From Clostridium algoriphilum (GTDB lineage Bacteria > Bacillota > Clostridia > Clostridiales > Clostridiaceae): a stretch of 64,000 bases of DNA. The translations under genes and the position numbers were made by a program. The notes under the pieces were generated by a model. That model did no database searches. It was given only the letters and a program-made list of their open reading frames with translations, and had not been told where the DNA came from. The stretch lies in contig NZ_JAIZZK010000002.1 in NCBI RefSeq assembly GCF_020443705.1, positions 205,771 through 269,770 of the forward strand, written 5' to 3'. Positions 19,709 to 28,954 of the stretch are shown piece after piece; within the stretch, counting starts at the first letter, position 1, and each line of letters opens with the position of its first letter.

Positions 19709-20398
19709 ATGGAACTTAGTATAAGATTGAAAACATTAGCAAGTATGATAGAACCATGCGTGAGTGCTATAGATGTAGGTACGGATCATGGGTATATCCC
19801 TATTTATTTAGTGAAGAATGGTGTAATAAAAAATGCTATTGCATCTGATGTAAATAGAGGACCTGTGGAGAAGGCTAAAAACAATATCGCTATTAATAAT
19901 ACGCAAGGGCAAATTAGTTGTAGACTCGGTAGTGGATTATCCACAGTTAAAAAGGGAGAAGTGGAGATTGCTATTATTGCAGGAATGGGTGGAAACTTAA
20001 TAAGAGATATATTAGAAGATGACTTAGATGTTGTTAGAGAATTAAAATATGTAGTGCTCCAACCTGTTCAAAATGCAGAGGTTTTGAGAGAGTATTTATA
20101 TAATAGGGGTTATGATATTCTTGATGAAGAAATCTGTTATGATGATGGTAAATATTATGAAATAATTAAAGCAAGGTATAATACTAAACCCTTAAAACTG
20201 GATTGTATATATTATGAAATAAGTAAAATATTATTAGATAAGAAACAAGGAGTTATGCAAAACTTTGTAGAAAATAAATTGCAGAAATATTTAAAGGTAT
20301 ATAATTCATTGAATGGGGATACAATTTTATCTAAAAGAAGAAAAGATCAGCTTTATATTATTACACACAAACTTAAGGAGTTTTTAAAATGTTTTTAA
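19709..20398 (+). CDS. trmK: tRNA (adenine22-N1)-methyltransferase TrmK
   Basis: A SAM-dependent methyltransferase of about 229 residues that makes m1A22 in tRNA. AIDVGTDHGYIPIYL is the SAM-binding motif I, and IIAGMGGNLI and LQPVQNAEVLREYL are family signatures. ATG 19709 is 9 bases from AGGA; ATG 19700 is a less likely start. The end overlaps the next gene by 10 bases, the usual trmK-Nif3 pairing after rpoD in Firmicutes. Confidence 0.92.
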   Translation: MELSIRLKTLASMIEPCVSAIDVGTDHGYIPIYLVKNGVIKNAIASDVNRGPVEKAKNNIAINNTQGQISCRLGSGLSTVKKGEVEIAIIAGMGGNLIRDILEDDLDVVRELKYVVLQPVQNAEVLREYLYNRGYDILDEEICYDDGKYYEIIKARYNTKPLKLDCIYYEISKILLDKKQGVMQNFVENKLQKYLKVYNSLNGDTILSKRRKDQLYIITHKLKEFLKCF

Positions 20399-21204
20399 AG
20401 GTAAAAACTATTGAAAATATTATGCAAAAGATTGCTCCAACCAAACTAAAAGAGGATTATGATAATGTAGGACTAATGGTTGGGGACAAAGAGGATAGAG
20501 TTACAAAAATTTTGATTGCATTAGATTGTACAATGGACGTAATATATGAGGCAAAGGAAAAAGGGTGTAATTTCATATTGACTCATCACCCTCTTCTTTT
20601 CGTTAAACCTGAAACTATTACTGCAGACACTTTAATAGGTAAAAAAGTTATTCAGCTAATTAAAAATGGCATAAATGTATATGCAAGTCATACCAATTTA
20701 GATTCTGTTGAAGGTGGGTTAAATGATATTGCCACTGAAATTTTAGGATATAATAAATATAAAATTATTGAACCTTCAAAAAATATAAATTCTAATGAAG
20801 GTTATGCTGGAATTGGTAGATTAGTTCATTTGGATGAGCCTATTCGGCTTGCACAGTTATGTGAGAATGTAAAAAAATTCTATAGGGCGGAGTTTATAAG
20901 ATATGTAGGTCATGATAATGACTTGATAAAAACTATTGCTATTATAAATGGCAGTGGTGAAGACTTTTTTCATGAAAGCATAAGGTTAGGAGCAGATTGC
21001 ATTATTACAGGAGATACTAAATATCATGGTGCTTGTGATTTATTAGAGGAGAATGTAGCATTAATTGATGCTGGTCATTTCGCAACAGAATGGGTACCAT
21101 TTAAAATGTTCGGAGAAAAGTTTAAAAACAATTTGGTTAAAAATGGATATGACAACGAAGTTATATTTTCTGAAAATACTTTTGATTCGTATAAAATCAA
21201 GTAA
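20389..21204 (+). CDS. Nif3/DUF34 dinuclear-metal protein
   Basis: A 271-residue member of the Nif3-like family (often labelled GTP cyclohydrolase I type 2). Metal ligands include LTHHPLLF near residue 65, SHTNLD near residue 104, and a C-terminal DAGHFATE. The role is unsettled; a link to tRNA or cofactor metabolism has been proposed because of its fixed position after trmK. AAGGAG is 7 bases before ATG 20389. Confidence 0.9.
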   Translation: MFLKVKTIENIMQKIAPTKLKEDYDNVGLMVGDKEDRVTKILIALDCTMDVIYEAKEKGCNFILTHHPLLFVKPETITADTLIGKKVIQLIKNGINVYASHTNLDSVEGGLNDIATEILGYNKYKIIEPSKNINSNEGYAGIGRLVHLDEPIRLAQLCENVKKFYRAEFIRYVGHDNDLIKTIAIINGSGEDFFHESIRLGADCIITGDTKYHGACDLLEENVALIDAGHFATEWVPFKMFGEKFKNNLVKNGYDNEVIFSENTFDSYKIK

Positions 21205-21251
21205 TAGAAAAATACTATTTGCTTTTGTTTTAATAGTATGATATCATAAAT

Positions 21252-21642
21252 CTTGCGAGTAAGCCAGACAATCGCTGCTGATTATTGCATGCAATAATCA
21301 GGAGAGGAAAGTCCGAGCTCCACAGGGCAGGGTGCTGGGTAATCCCCAGTGAAGGCGACTTTAAGGAAAGTGCAACAGAGATATACCGCTAAAGGTGTTC
21401 TGAAAGTTTAGTTTACTAAGTTTTTAGGATATACTAGCAAGGATGGAAAGGCGAGGTAAGAGCTCACCAGCGCACTGGCGACTTTGCGGCTATGTAAACC
21501 CCACTTGGAGCAAGATCGAATAGGAGAACATTTTGGGGCGGCCCGTCTCGTTCTCGGGTGTATCGCTTGAGCTTATTGGTAACAATAGGCCTAGATAGAT
21601 GATTGTCTAATACAGGACTCGGCTTATAGGTTTAGTCGCATC
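21252..21642 (+). ncRNA. rnpB: RNase P RNA, bacterial type A
   Basis: The catalytic RNA that trims tRNA 5' leaders. Universal signatures are present: GAGGAAAGTCCGAGCTCC, ACAGGGCAGGGTGCTGGGTAA, GGTAAACCCC-like (CTATGTAAACCCC), GGAGCAAGATCGAATAGG, and the 3' end ACAGGACTCGGCTTATAG. P1 pairs about 21255-21265 with the 3' end, so boundaries are good to about 10 bases. A terminator follows 14 bases later. Confidence 0.95.
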
Positions 21643-21655
21643 AAATGTAAAAAGT

Positions 21656-21679
21656 ACTCACTTTATAGTGAGTTTTTTT
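21656..21679 (+). terminator. Terminator of rnpB
   Basis: ACTCAC / GTGAGT stem with loop TTTATA and seven T, immediately after the RNase P RNA. Confidence 0.85.
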
Positions 21680-21698
21680 ATTTTATAGAAATATATTG

Positions 21699-21742
21699 AT
21701 ACAAAAACAGGATAGCATATCTATGCTATCCTGTTTTTGTAT
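21699..21742. repeat. Perfect 21-bp hairpin between rnpB and purL
   Basis: Arms 21699-21719 and 21722-21742 are exact reverse complements with only TC between them. The A5/T5 runs lie inside the arms. It could act as a backup terminator or as a bidirectional insulator before the purine genes. Confidence 0.75.
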
Positions 21743-21794
21743 TAGTAATTTAAAAATAGGGAATTATATTATCATTAAAATTTTATAATTGATA

Positions 21795-21936
21795 TATGCG
21801 TTATATTCGTTAATTTAATTATATAATAAAAAAATTAAAACATTTTTATTGCCAAATACACTACTAAAATAGGACAATATATATTATAATCTTAATATAA
21901 CGAATTATATAAGAAATTTAATGCGTAATATTCGTA
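21795..21936 (+). promoter_or_regulatory. purL promoter region with CGAA-centred PurR-like boxes
   Basis: Three AT-rich boxes with a CGAA core: TTATATTCGTTAA (about 21801-21813, reverse), TATAACGAATTAT (about 21896-21908, forward) and AATATTCGTATA (about 21928-21939, reverse). They resemble the Bacillus PurBox AWWWCCGAACWWT at about 10 of 13 positions. A TATAAT (21885-21890) lies among them. Regulation by PurR is inferred. Confidence 0.45.
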
Positions 21937-21964
21937 TATAATTTAACTTTTGGAGGTATTATTC

Positions 21965-24900
21965 ATGGAAAATAAGATATATAGGTTATATGTAGAGAAA
22001 AAAGCGAACTATGATATTGAAGGTGAAAAAATACTAAAAGACATAAAAACAAATCTAGGCATAATGAGCTTAGAGGGACTTAGATTAGTTAGTAGATATG
22101 ATATTATGGGAATTTCAAAAGAGCAATACCTTATGTCAAGGAATACAATATTTTCAGAGCCAACAGTAGATAAGGTTTATGATGAAGAATTAGAAATTAA
22201 AAGCTCTGATACAGTATTCGCTATTGAATTTTTACCAGGACAATACGATCAGAGAGCAGATTCAGCTTCTCAATGCATACAAATTTTAACTCAAAGCGAC
22301 AAACATATAGTTAAAACTGCAAGACTTATAATATTAAAGGGAAATATTACTGACAGAGAATTAGATAAAATTAAAGGGTATTGCATAAATGCCGTAGATT
22401 CTAGAGAAGCAGATTTAAATAAACAGAAGGATTTACAGCAGAACTTTACAGAACCGAATCAGGTAAGAATAATAGAATCTTTTACTAACATGAACGATGC
22501 GGAGTTAACAGAGTTCTTAAAAAGTAATGGGCTTGCTATGAGTTTTGAGGATCTACAATATTGCAGAGAATATTTTAGAGAAACTGAAAAGAGAAATCCA
22601 ACTATAACAGAGATAAAAGTTATAGATACATATTGGTCAGATCATTGCAGACATACAACATTTAATACTGTAATTGAGGATGTGTGCATTGAAGAAGGAA
22701 AATATTCTAAACCAATTAAGATGGCTTATAAGGAATACTTAGACACTAGAGATTTTGTTTATGGTCAAACGAGTCGAGATGTTACATTAATGGATATGGC
22801 TATTATTGGTCTGAAAGATCTAAGAAAAAAAGGAAAATTAAAGGACCTTGATGTTTCTGATGAGATTAATGCTTGCAGCATAGTAGTTACCGCAAACATA
22901 GATGGAGAGAAAGAAAAGTGGCTAGTAATGTTTAAAAATGAAACCCATAACCATCCTACTGAGATAGAACCTTTTGGTGGTGCAGCCACTTGCCTTGGAG
23001 GATCAATAAGAGATCCATTATCAGGTAGAAGTTATGTGTATCAGGCAATGCGTGTTACAGGATCAGGTGACCCAAGGACGAAAGTTTCGGATACTATTAA
23101 AGGTAAACTTCCACAACGAAAAATTACTCTTGAAGCTGCTCATGGATTTAGTTCTTATGGAAATCAAATAGGTCTTGCAACAGGACTCGTATCTGAGGTT
23201 TATGATGAAGATTTTGTTGCTAAGAGAATGGAAGTAGGAGCAGTTATTGGAGCAGCACCTTTCGCGAATGTAGTAAGAGAGAAGCCTTTAGCCTCAGACG
23301 TAGTTATACTTCTTGGAGGTAGAACAGGTCGAGATGGATGTGGAGGAGCTACTGGGTCATCTAAGACACATAGCGAAAGCTCAATTCTAACTTCAGGCGC
23401 AGAGATACAAAAGGGTAATGCACCTACAGAGAGAAAAATACAAAGACTATTTAGAAATCCTAGTGTTACGACCCTTATAAAGAGATGTAATGATTTTGGT
23501 GCAGGTGGTGTGTCGGTAGCTATTGGCGAACTCGCAGATGCACTTATAATTAACTTAGACAAAGTTACTAAAAAATATGATGGACTAGATGGAACAGAGC
23601 TCGCTATATCAGAATCCCAAGAACGTATGGCTGTTGTTGTTAGGCGTGAAGATTCTGCTGAATTTATAAAACTATCAGAAGAAGAGAACTTAGAGGCCGT
23701 AGAGGTTGCACAGATAACTGATGATGATAGACTTAAAATGGTATGGAAGGGAAAAACAATTGTTGATGTAAGTAGAACTTTCTTAGATACAAACGGAGTA
23801 AAGCAGCACAGTAATGTAAAAGTTGCAGCACCTAAAGAGGATGAATACTATTTTTCAAAAGACATAAAAGAAAATTTAGGTAAGAAAAAATCTATAAAAG
23901 AATTATGGAACTCTACGTTATCAGACTTAAATGTCTGCAGTAAAAGAGGTTTAGCGCAGAGATTTGATAGTACTATAGGAGCGGGATCTGTCTTAATGCC
24001 TTTTGGTGGTAAATATCAAAAGACACCAATTCAGTCTATGATAGCAAAGCTTCCTGTACTTCGAGGAGATACAAATACTGGCACAATGATGTCATATGGG
24101 TATAATCCAAAACTAGCTAAATGGAGTCCTTTCCATGGAGCTGCTTATGCAGTAATAGATTCTGTTACAAAGTTAGTGTCTAGTGGAGCTGATTATGAAA
24201 ATATTAAACTAACATTTCAAGAATACTTTGAAAAATTGTCAAAAGAGCCTTATAAGTGGGGTAAACCATTTTCAGCACTCCTAGGAGCTTTCCGTGTACA
24301 GAAAGAATTTAGCATAGCAGCTATTGGCGGAAAAGATAGTATGTCAGGAACGTTTAATGAAATGAATGTACCACCAACACTTGTATCATTTGCAGTAGAC
24401 GTTATAAATACAGATAAGGTTATTTCTCCAGAGTTTAAAAAAGGAGATAGTCAGGTCGTTCTAATTCATTCAAATATTTGCGAAGATGGACTACCTGATT
24501 TTGAAAAACTTCGACAAAATTATAAATTAGTAAAGGCGTTAATAGAGAGTGGCAAGGCATTATCAACCTATGCAGTAGGAATGGGAGGTCTCGCAGAGGC
24601 TATATCTAAGATGTGCTTTGGTAATAAAATAGGATTTGCTTTTGCAAGTGACATTCAGGCAGAAGACATATTTAAAGAGGATTACGGTAGTATAGTAATG
24701 GAAGTAAATAAGGACTCAATTAGTAATCTGATTAAAGAAAACTTGAATATTAAGGTGCTAGGCCATACGGAAGTAGAACCATTTATAAAAGTATTAGGAG
24801 AAACTATTGCTCTAGAAGATGCTCTAAGTAATTGGGAGAAGACTTTAGAAAGTGTATTTAGTACAAAAACAGATAGTCCTAAAGTAAACAGTAAAGATGA

Positions 24901-25780
24901 AAAAAGCTACGCAAGCGTCCCAAACTCAAAGATTATATCAACTCGTGCAATTAAAATTGCAACTCCTGCAATTAAGATAGCAAAGCCTAGAGTTATAATT
25001 CCTGTGTTCCCAGGAACTAACTGTGAGTATGATTCTATGAGAGCTTTTGAGAAGGCTGGAGCTGAAGTTGAAATTATGGTATTAAATAATTTATCAGCTA
25101 AGCATATTGAAGAATCAATAAAGAGTATAGCGGATAAAATAAAGAATTCTCAAATTGTTATGCTTCCAGGTGGATTTAGTGCTGGTGATGAACCAGATGG
25201 TTCTGGTAAATTTATAGCAACATTTTTTAGAAATCCTATAATACGTGAAAGTATTAATGAGTTATTAGGAAATAGAGATGGATTAATGCTGGGAATATGC
25301 AATGGCTTTCAAGCTCTAATTAAGCTTGGGTTACTTCCATACGGAAAAATAACTGATATAACTGAAAATAGCCCAACCTTAACATATAATGAAATTGGAA
25401 GACACGTATCATGTATGGTGCAAACTAAAGTAGTTTCAACGATTTCTCCTTGGCTACATAATTTAAAAGTTGGAGATATTCATACCATCCCAGTATCACA
25501 CGGAGAAGGTAGATTTGTAGCAAACGACGATGTAATTAAGAAACTATTCGCAGACGGCCAAGTAGCTACTCAATATGTAGACTTTGACGGAACTCCAAGT
25601 TATGATATAAATTTTAATCCAAATGGCTCAATCAATGCTATTGAAGGAATTACTAGTCTTGATGGAAGAATTTTTGGTAAGATGGGTCATTCTGAAAGAG
25701 TTGGCTTAAATGTTGGAGTGAATATTAGTGGTAATAAGGATCAAAAATTATTTGAAGCAGGAGTAAACTACTTTAAATAA
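21965..25780 (+). CDS. purL: Phosphoribosylformylglycinamidine synthase, single-chain PurL
   Basis: A 1271-residue enzyme for step four of purine synthesis: FGAR, glutamine and ATP to FGAM. It is the long form with all domains fused: an N-terminal PurS-like part (1-150), linker, two AIRS-type halves (HNHPTEIEPFGGAAT; GGRTGRDGCGGATGSS) and a C-terminal class I glutaminase (FPGTNCEYDSMRAF; LGICNGFQAL with the catalytic Cys; SHGEGRF). ATG 21965 follows GGAGG. The linker before the glutaminase holds a small duplication (AIKIATP-AIKIAKP). It is separated from purE by 440 bases. Confidence 0.96.
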   Translation: MENKIYRLYVEKKANYDIEGEKILKDIKTNLGIMSLEGLRLVSRYDIMGISKEQYLMSRNTIFSEPTVDKVYDEELEIKSSDTVFAIEFLPGQYDQRADSASQCIQILTQSDKHIVKTARLIILKGNITDRELDKIKGYCINAVDSREADLNKQKDLQQNFTEPNQVRIIESFTNMNDAELTEFLKSNGLAMSFEDLQYCREYFRETEKRNPTITEIKVIDTYWSDHCRHTTFNTVIEDVCIEEGKYSKPIKMAYKEYLDTRDFVYGQTSRDVTLMDMAIIGLKDLRKKGKLKDLDVSDEINACSIVVTANIDGEKEKWLVMFKNETHNHPTEIEPFGGAATCLGGSIRDPLSGRSYVYQAMRVTGSGDPRTKVSDTIKGKLPQRKITLEAAHGFSSYGNQIGLATGLVSEVYDEDFVAKRMEVGAVIGAAPFANVVREKPLASDVVILLGGRTGRDGCGGATGSSKTHSESSILTSGAEIQKGNAPTERKIQRLFRNPSVTTLIKRCNDFGAGGVSVAIGELADALIINLDKVTKKYDGLDGTELAISESQERMAVVVRREDSAEFIKLSEEENLEAVEVAQITDDDRLKMVWKGKTIVDVSRTFLDTNGVKQHSNVKVAAPKEDEYYFSKDIKENLGKKKSIKELWNSTLSDLNVCSKRGLAQRFDSTIGAGSVLMPFGGKYQKTPIQSMIAKLPVLRGDTNTGTMMSYGYNPKLAKWSPFHGAAYAVIDSVTKLVSSGADYENIKLTFQEYFEKLSKEPYKWGKPFSALLGAFRVQKEFSIAAIGGKDSMSGTFNEMNVPPTLVSFAVDVINTDKVISPEFKKGDSQVVLIHSNICEDGLPDFEKLRQNYKLVKALIESGKALSTYAVGMGGLAEAISKMCFGNKIGFAFASDIQAEDIFKEDYGSIVMEVNKDSISNLIKENLNIKVLGHTEVEPFIKVLGETIALEDALSNWEKTLESVFSTKTDSPKVNSKDEKSYASVPNSKIISTRAIKIATPAIKIAKPRVIIPVFPGTNCEYDSMRAFEKAGAEVEIMVLNNLSAKHIEESIKSIADKIKNSQIVMLPGGFSAGDEPDGSGKFIATFFRNPIIRESINELLGNRDGLMLGICNGFQALIKLGLLPYGKITDITENSPTLTYNEIGRHVSCMVQTKVVSTISPWLHNLKVGDIHTIPVSHGEGRFVANDDVIKKLFADGQVATQYVDFDGTPSYDINFNPNGSINAIEGITSLDGRIFGKMGHSERVGLNVGVNISGNKDQKLFEAGVNYFK

Positions 25781-25803
25781 AATAATTAAATATAATTAAT
25801 GAA

Positions 25804-25922
25804 AAAGATATTGTTCGTAATGTATAAAATGGTGCAGATAATTCATCTCCATCTTTGAAATACGAACAATATCTTTGAACTTGATAGCTAATTGTATATA
25901 TGTAGCTACAAACACGAACAAT
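25804..25922. promoter_or_regulatory. Inverted-repeat PurR-like boxes between purL and purE
   Basis: A 16-base inverted repeat (25804-25819 and 25861-25876, core TACGAACAATATC) carries CGAAC in both arms. A third copy, AAACACGAACAAT, is at 25910-25922. The 25858-25870 copy (AAATACGAACAAT) agrees with PurBox AWWWCCGAACWWT at 12 of 13 positions. The arms may also form a hairpin that ends the purL transcript. A weak promoter (TTGACT 25947, TAACAT 25970) follows. Confidence 0.5.
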
Positions 25923-26009
25923 AATATTAATATAATTATTAATGTATTGACTTAGCAAAAAATAGATGTTAACATTAACTTATAATATAACATATAAATG
26001 AATAATTAG

Positions 26010-26172
26010 TTCATCGATATATTTCTAGGAATATGGCCTAGAAGTTTCTACGAGAGGCCGTCAACTTCTCACTATTGTTGAATCTTGAATTGACCTTATA
26101 AAAGGTGATAAATATACTATTAATTCAAGATTACACCAATAGATTAATATTTTATGGTGTAATCTTTTTTTT
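26010..26172 (+). promoter_or_regulatory. Guanine-type purine riboswitch with antiterminator and terminator
   Basis: Aptamer 26010-26082: P1 TTCATCG / TGTTGAA; P2 TTCTAGG-AATATGG-CCTAGAA; junction GTTTCTAC; P3 GAGAGG-CCGTCAA-CTTCTC; J3/1 ACTAT. The C in ACTAT equals C74, the guanine-specifying base. Antiterminator arms 26081-26091 and 26122-26132 are a perfect 11-base pair. The terminator stem 26128-26138 / 26155-26165 plus eight T is mutually exclusive with it. This should switch off the purE operon when guanine is plentiful. Confidence 0.92.
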
Positions 26173-26219
26173 ATTGGCAATTATAAAAGTTAAATACTTA
26201 TTTCAATAGGAGGTAAAAA

Positions 26220-26699
26220 ATGAAAGTAGGAATTATTTTTGGAAGTAAATCTGATAAAGACATAATGAAAAATGCTGCAGTGGCACTTAAAGAATTTGGA
26301 GTGGATTACGAAGTACATATTCTTTCAGCGCACAGGGTACCAGAAAGATTAACAGAGGTAATAAAAGAAATGGAAAATAGCGGGGTAGGATGCATTATAG
26401 CAGGAGCAGGCCTTGCTGCACATCTTCCTGGCGTAATTGCCTCTCAGACGATATTACCAGTGATTGGAGTGCCTATTAAGGCTGCACTCGGAGGCATTGA
26501 CTCACTACTTTCAATTGTTCAAATGCCAAAAGCTATTCCTGTAGCTACTGTTGGTATTAATAATAGTTATAATGCTGGAATGCTAGCAGTACAAATTTTA
26601 TCTCTTAAATACTTAGAACTTAAAAATAAATTGATTACATATAGAAAAGAAATGAAAGAAAAATTTATATCAGAGAATGAAGTTAATATCGAACTTTAG
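26220..26699 (+). CDS. purE: N5-CAIR mutase PurE
   Basis: 159 residues, class I PurE. GIIFGSKSDKDIMKNA at the N-terminus and SAHRVPERL are the substrate-binding motifs; GAGLAAHLPGVIA follows. It converts N5-CAIR to CAIR. No purK is seen in the window; clostridial class I PurE occurs both with and without PurK. AGGAGGTAAAAA precedes the ATG. First gene of the riboswitch-controlled operon. Confidence 0.95.
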   Translation: MKVGIIFGSKSDKDIMKNAAVALKEFGVDYEVHILSAHRVPERLTEVIKEMENSGVGCIIAGAGLAAHLPGVIASQTILPVIGVPIKAALGGIDSLLSIVQMPKAIPVATVGINNSYNAGMLAVQILSLKYLELKNKLITYRKEMKEKFISENEVNIEL

Positions 26700-26751
26700 A
26701 ATTAAATCTAGACATAAGTTTATAAATTAAAATACTAAGGAGTGGTTATAA

Positions 26752-27459
26752 ATGGGAGATTCAGTATTATTATATGAGGGAAAAGCAAAAAAAATGTTCA
26801 GTACAGATAATAAGGATGAAATAAGAGTATATTTTAAAGATGATGCAACAGCATTTAATGGTGTTAAAAAGGCACAAATTGATAAAAAAGGAGTATTAAA
26901 TAACAGTATAACTACTATGTTATATGAATTATTAGAAAAAAAGGGTATAAAAACTCATTTTATTAAAAAGATAAGTGATAGAGAACAATTATGCAAAAAG
27001 GTTGAAATAGTGCCTCTAGAAGTAATTGTAAGAAATGTAGCTGCTGGTAGTATGGCAAAACGTTACGGAATAGAAGAAGGAACTAAGCTAAAAACAACAG
27101 TGTTTGAACTAAGTTACAAAAATGATGAATTAGGTGACCCACTAATAAACGATTCTCATTCAGTAGCTATGGGGCTTGCCACTCCTCAAGAATTAGCAGA
27201 TATATATGAAATGGCATCTAAAATAAATGATATATTAAAGGAACTTTTCTTAAAACAAGATATTAATCTAATAGATTTCAAAATAGAATTTGGAAGATTT
27301 AACGGCGAAATAATTTTAGCAGATGAGATATCACCAGATACTTGCAGATTTTGGGATGTTAAAACCGGGGAAAAATTAGATAAAGATAGATTTAGAAGAG
27401 ATTTAGGTAATGTTACAGAAGCATATGAGGAAATATTAAGTAGAATTACTAAGAAATAA
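26752..27459 (+). CDS. purC: SAICAR synthetase PurC
   Basis: 235 residues. [10 protein letters not shown] (nucleotide loop), [17 protein letters not shown], and [11 protein letters not shown] followed by [14 protein letters not shown] are the family motifs. It joins aspartate to CAIR using ATP. The start follows AAGGAGTGG; it lies 52 bases after purE in the same operon. Confidence 0.96.
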   Translation: MGDSVLLYEGKAKKMFSTDNKDEIRVYFKDDATAFNGVKKAQIDKKGVLNNSITTMLYELLEKKGIKTHFIKKISDREQLCKKVEIVPLEVIVRNVAAGSMAKRYGIEEGTKLKTTVFELSYKNDELGDPLINDSHSVAMGLATPQELADIYEMASKINDILKELFLKQDINLIDFKIEFGRFNGEIILADEISPDTCRFWDVKTGEKLDKDRFRRDLGNVTEAYEEILSRITKK

Positions 27460-27511
27460 GAAACAAGTGTAAATGAAAAAATATAGGGAAAAATAAAAAG
27501 GAGGAATAACT

Positions 27512-28945
27512 TTGAATAAAGTTGATGAATTGGACGAAATACTCATTGATGATCAAGATAAGTTTAAAGATGAATGCGGTGTTTTTGGTATTTTTGCGCA
27601 AGACAAAGACTTGGATGTTGCAACACTAACTTATTACGGACTTTATGCTTTGCAGCATAGGGGAGAAGAAAGTGCTGGTATAGTTTATTCTGATGGGGTT
27701 ACACTTACTTGCGAAAAAGCTATGGGTCTTGTATGTGATGTATTCAACAAGGAAATGATTAAAGAAATGAAGGGTCACGCTGCTATTGGACACGTTAGAT
27801 ATTCAACTACAGGATCTAGTGAAGTGAAAAATGCACAGCCCCTTTTAAGTAAATCCAAACTAGGTGACATAGCTATAGCGCATAATGGTAATTTAGTAAA
27901 TGCAGAAGTTATCAGAGAGTTACTTGAGGATTGCGGCTACATGTTTCAAACATCAATAGATTCAGAAGTAATACTTAACCTAATTGCTAGAGGTGCCAAA
28001 AAAGGCATGGAAAAGGCTGTAGTAGATGCAATACAAGCTGTTAAAGGTTCTTATGGAATAGTTATGCTTACAAAGGATAAACTAATAGGCGTTAGAGATC
28101 AGAACGGTATTAGACCACTTTGCATAGGTAAAATAGGCAACAGTTATGTTATTGCATCAGAAAGTTGCGCTCTCGATGCAGTAGGTGCAGACTTTTTAAG
28201 AGATGTTGAGCCTGGTGAGATAGTAATAATAGATGAAACTGGACTGCAATCTATTAATTTTGCTGAGAAAACTAAAAATGCAACTTGTTCTTTTGAATAT
28301 ATATATTTTGCAAGACCGGACAGTACTATTGATGGAATAAATGTGTACGCTTCAAGAGTAGCGGCTGGAGAACAGCTATTTAAAGAATCTCCAGTAGACG
28401 CAGATATGGTTATAGGAGTTCCAGATTCAGGCCTGGCTTCAGCAATAGGTTATTCTAAGATTTCAGGAATACCTTTTGGTATAGGTCTTGTAAAAAACAG
28501 ATATGTAGGAAGAACCTTTATAAGCCCAACTCAAGAAATTCGTGAAAAAGCAGTTTCTGTAAAATTAAATGCTCTAAAAATAAATGTAGAAGGTAAAAGA
28601 GTTATTTTAATAGATGATTCAATAGTTAGAGGAACCACTAGCAAAAGATTAGTTGATATATTAAAAAAAGCTGGAGCAACAGAAGTCCATTTTAGGGTTT
28701 GTTCACCAGTAGTAAAATATCCTTGTTATTTTGGAATAGATACACCTTATAGAAAAGATTTAATTGGTTCTAATATTAGTGTTGAGGAAATTAGAGAAGA
28801 GATAGGTGCAGATAGCCTTGGATATCTAAGCATAGATGGACTACTTAAAACACTGGGTCATAAAGAATTTTGTCTAGGTTGTTTTAACGGAACATATCCA
28901 GTATCAGCTCCATACGAAACTGAGAAAGAAAAATTAGGAAGGTAG
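27512..28945 (+). CDS. purF: Amidophosphoribosyltransferase PurF
   Basis: 477 residues; first committed enzyme, PRPP plus glutamine to phosphoribosylamine. A 21-residue propeptide precedes the catalytic Cys22 (ECGVFGIF), exposed by self-cleavage. The PRPP motif is VILIDDSIVRGTTS. Cluster-type cysteines (YPCYFG and FCLGCFNG) indicate the [4Fe-4S] Bacillus-like form. The start is TTG 27512 with AAAGGAGG upstream. Confidence 0.96.
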   Translation: MNKVDELDEILIDDQDKFKDECGVFGIFAQDKDLDVATLTYYGLYALQHRGEESAGIVYSDGVTLTCEKAMGLVCDVFNKEMIKEMKGHAAIGHVRYSTTGSSEVKNAQPLLSKSKLGDIAIAHNGNLVNAEVIRELLEDCGYMFQTSIDSEVILNLIARGAKKGMEKAVVDAIQAVKGSYGIVMLTKDKLIGVRDQNGIRPLCIGKIGNSYVIASESCALDAVGADFLRDVEPGEIVIIDETGLQSINFAEKTKNATCSFEYIYFARPDSTIDGINVYASRVAAGEQLFKESPVDADMVIGVPDSGLASAIGYSKISGIPFGIGLVKNRYVGRTFISPTQEIREKAVSVKLNALKINVEGKRVILIDDSIVRGTTSKRLVDILKKAGATEVHFRVCSPVVKYPCYFGIDTPYRKDLIGSNISVEEIREEIGADSLGYLSIDGLLKTLGHKEFCLGCFNGTYPVSAPYETEKEKLGR

Positions 28946-28954
28946 GGGACACTT

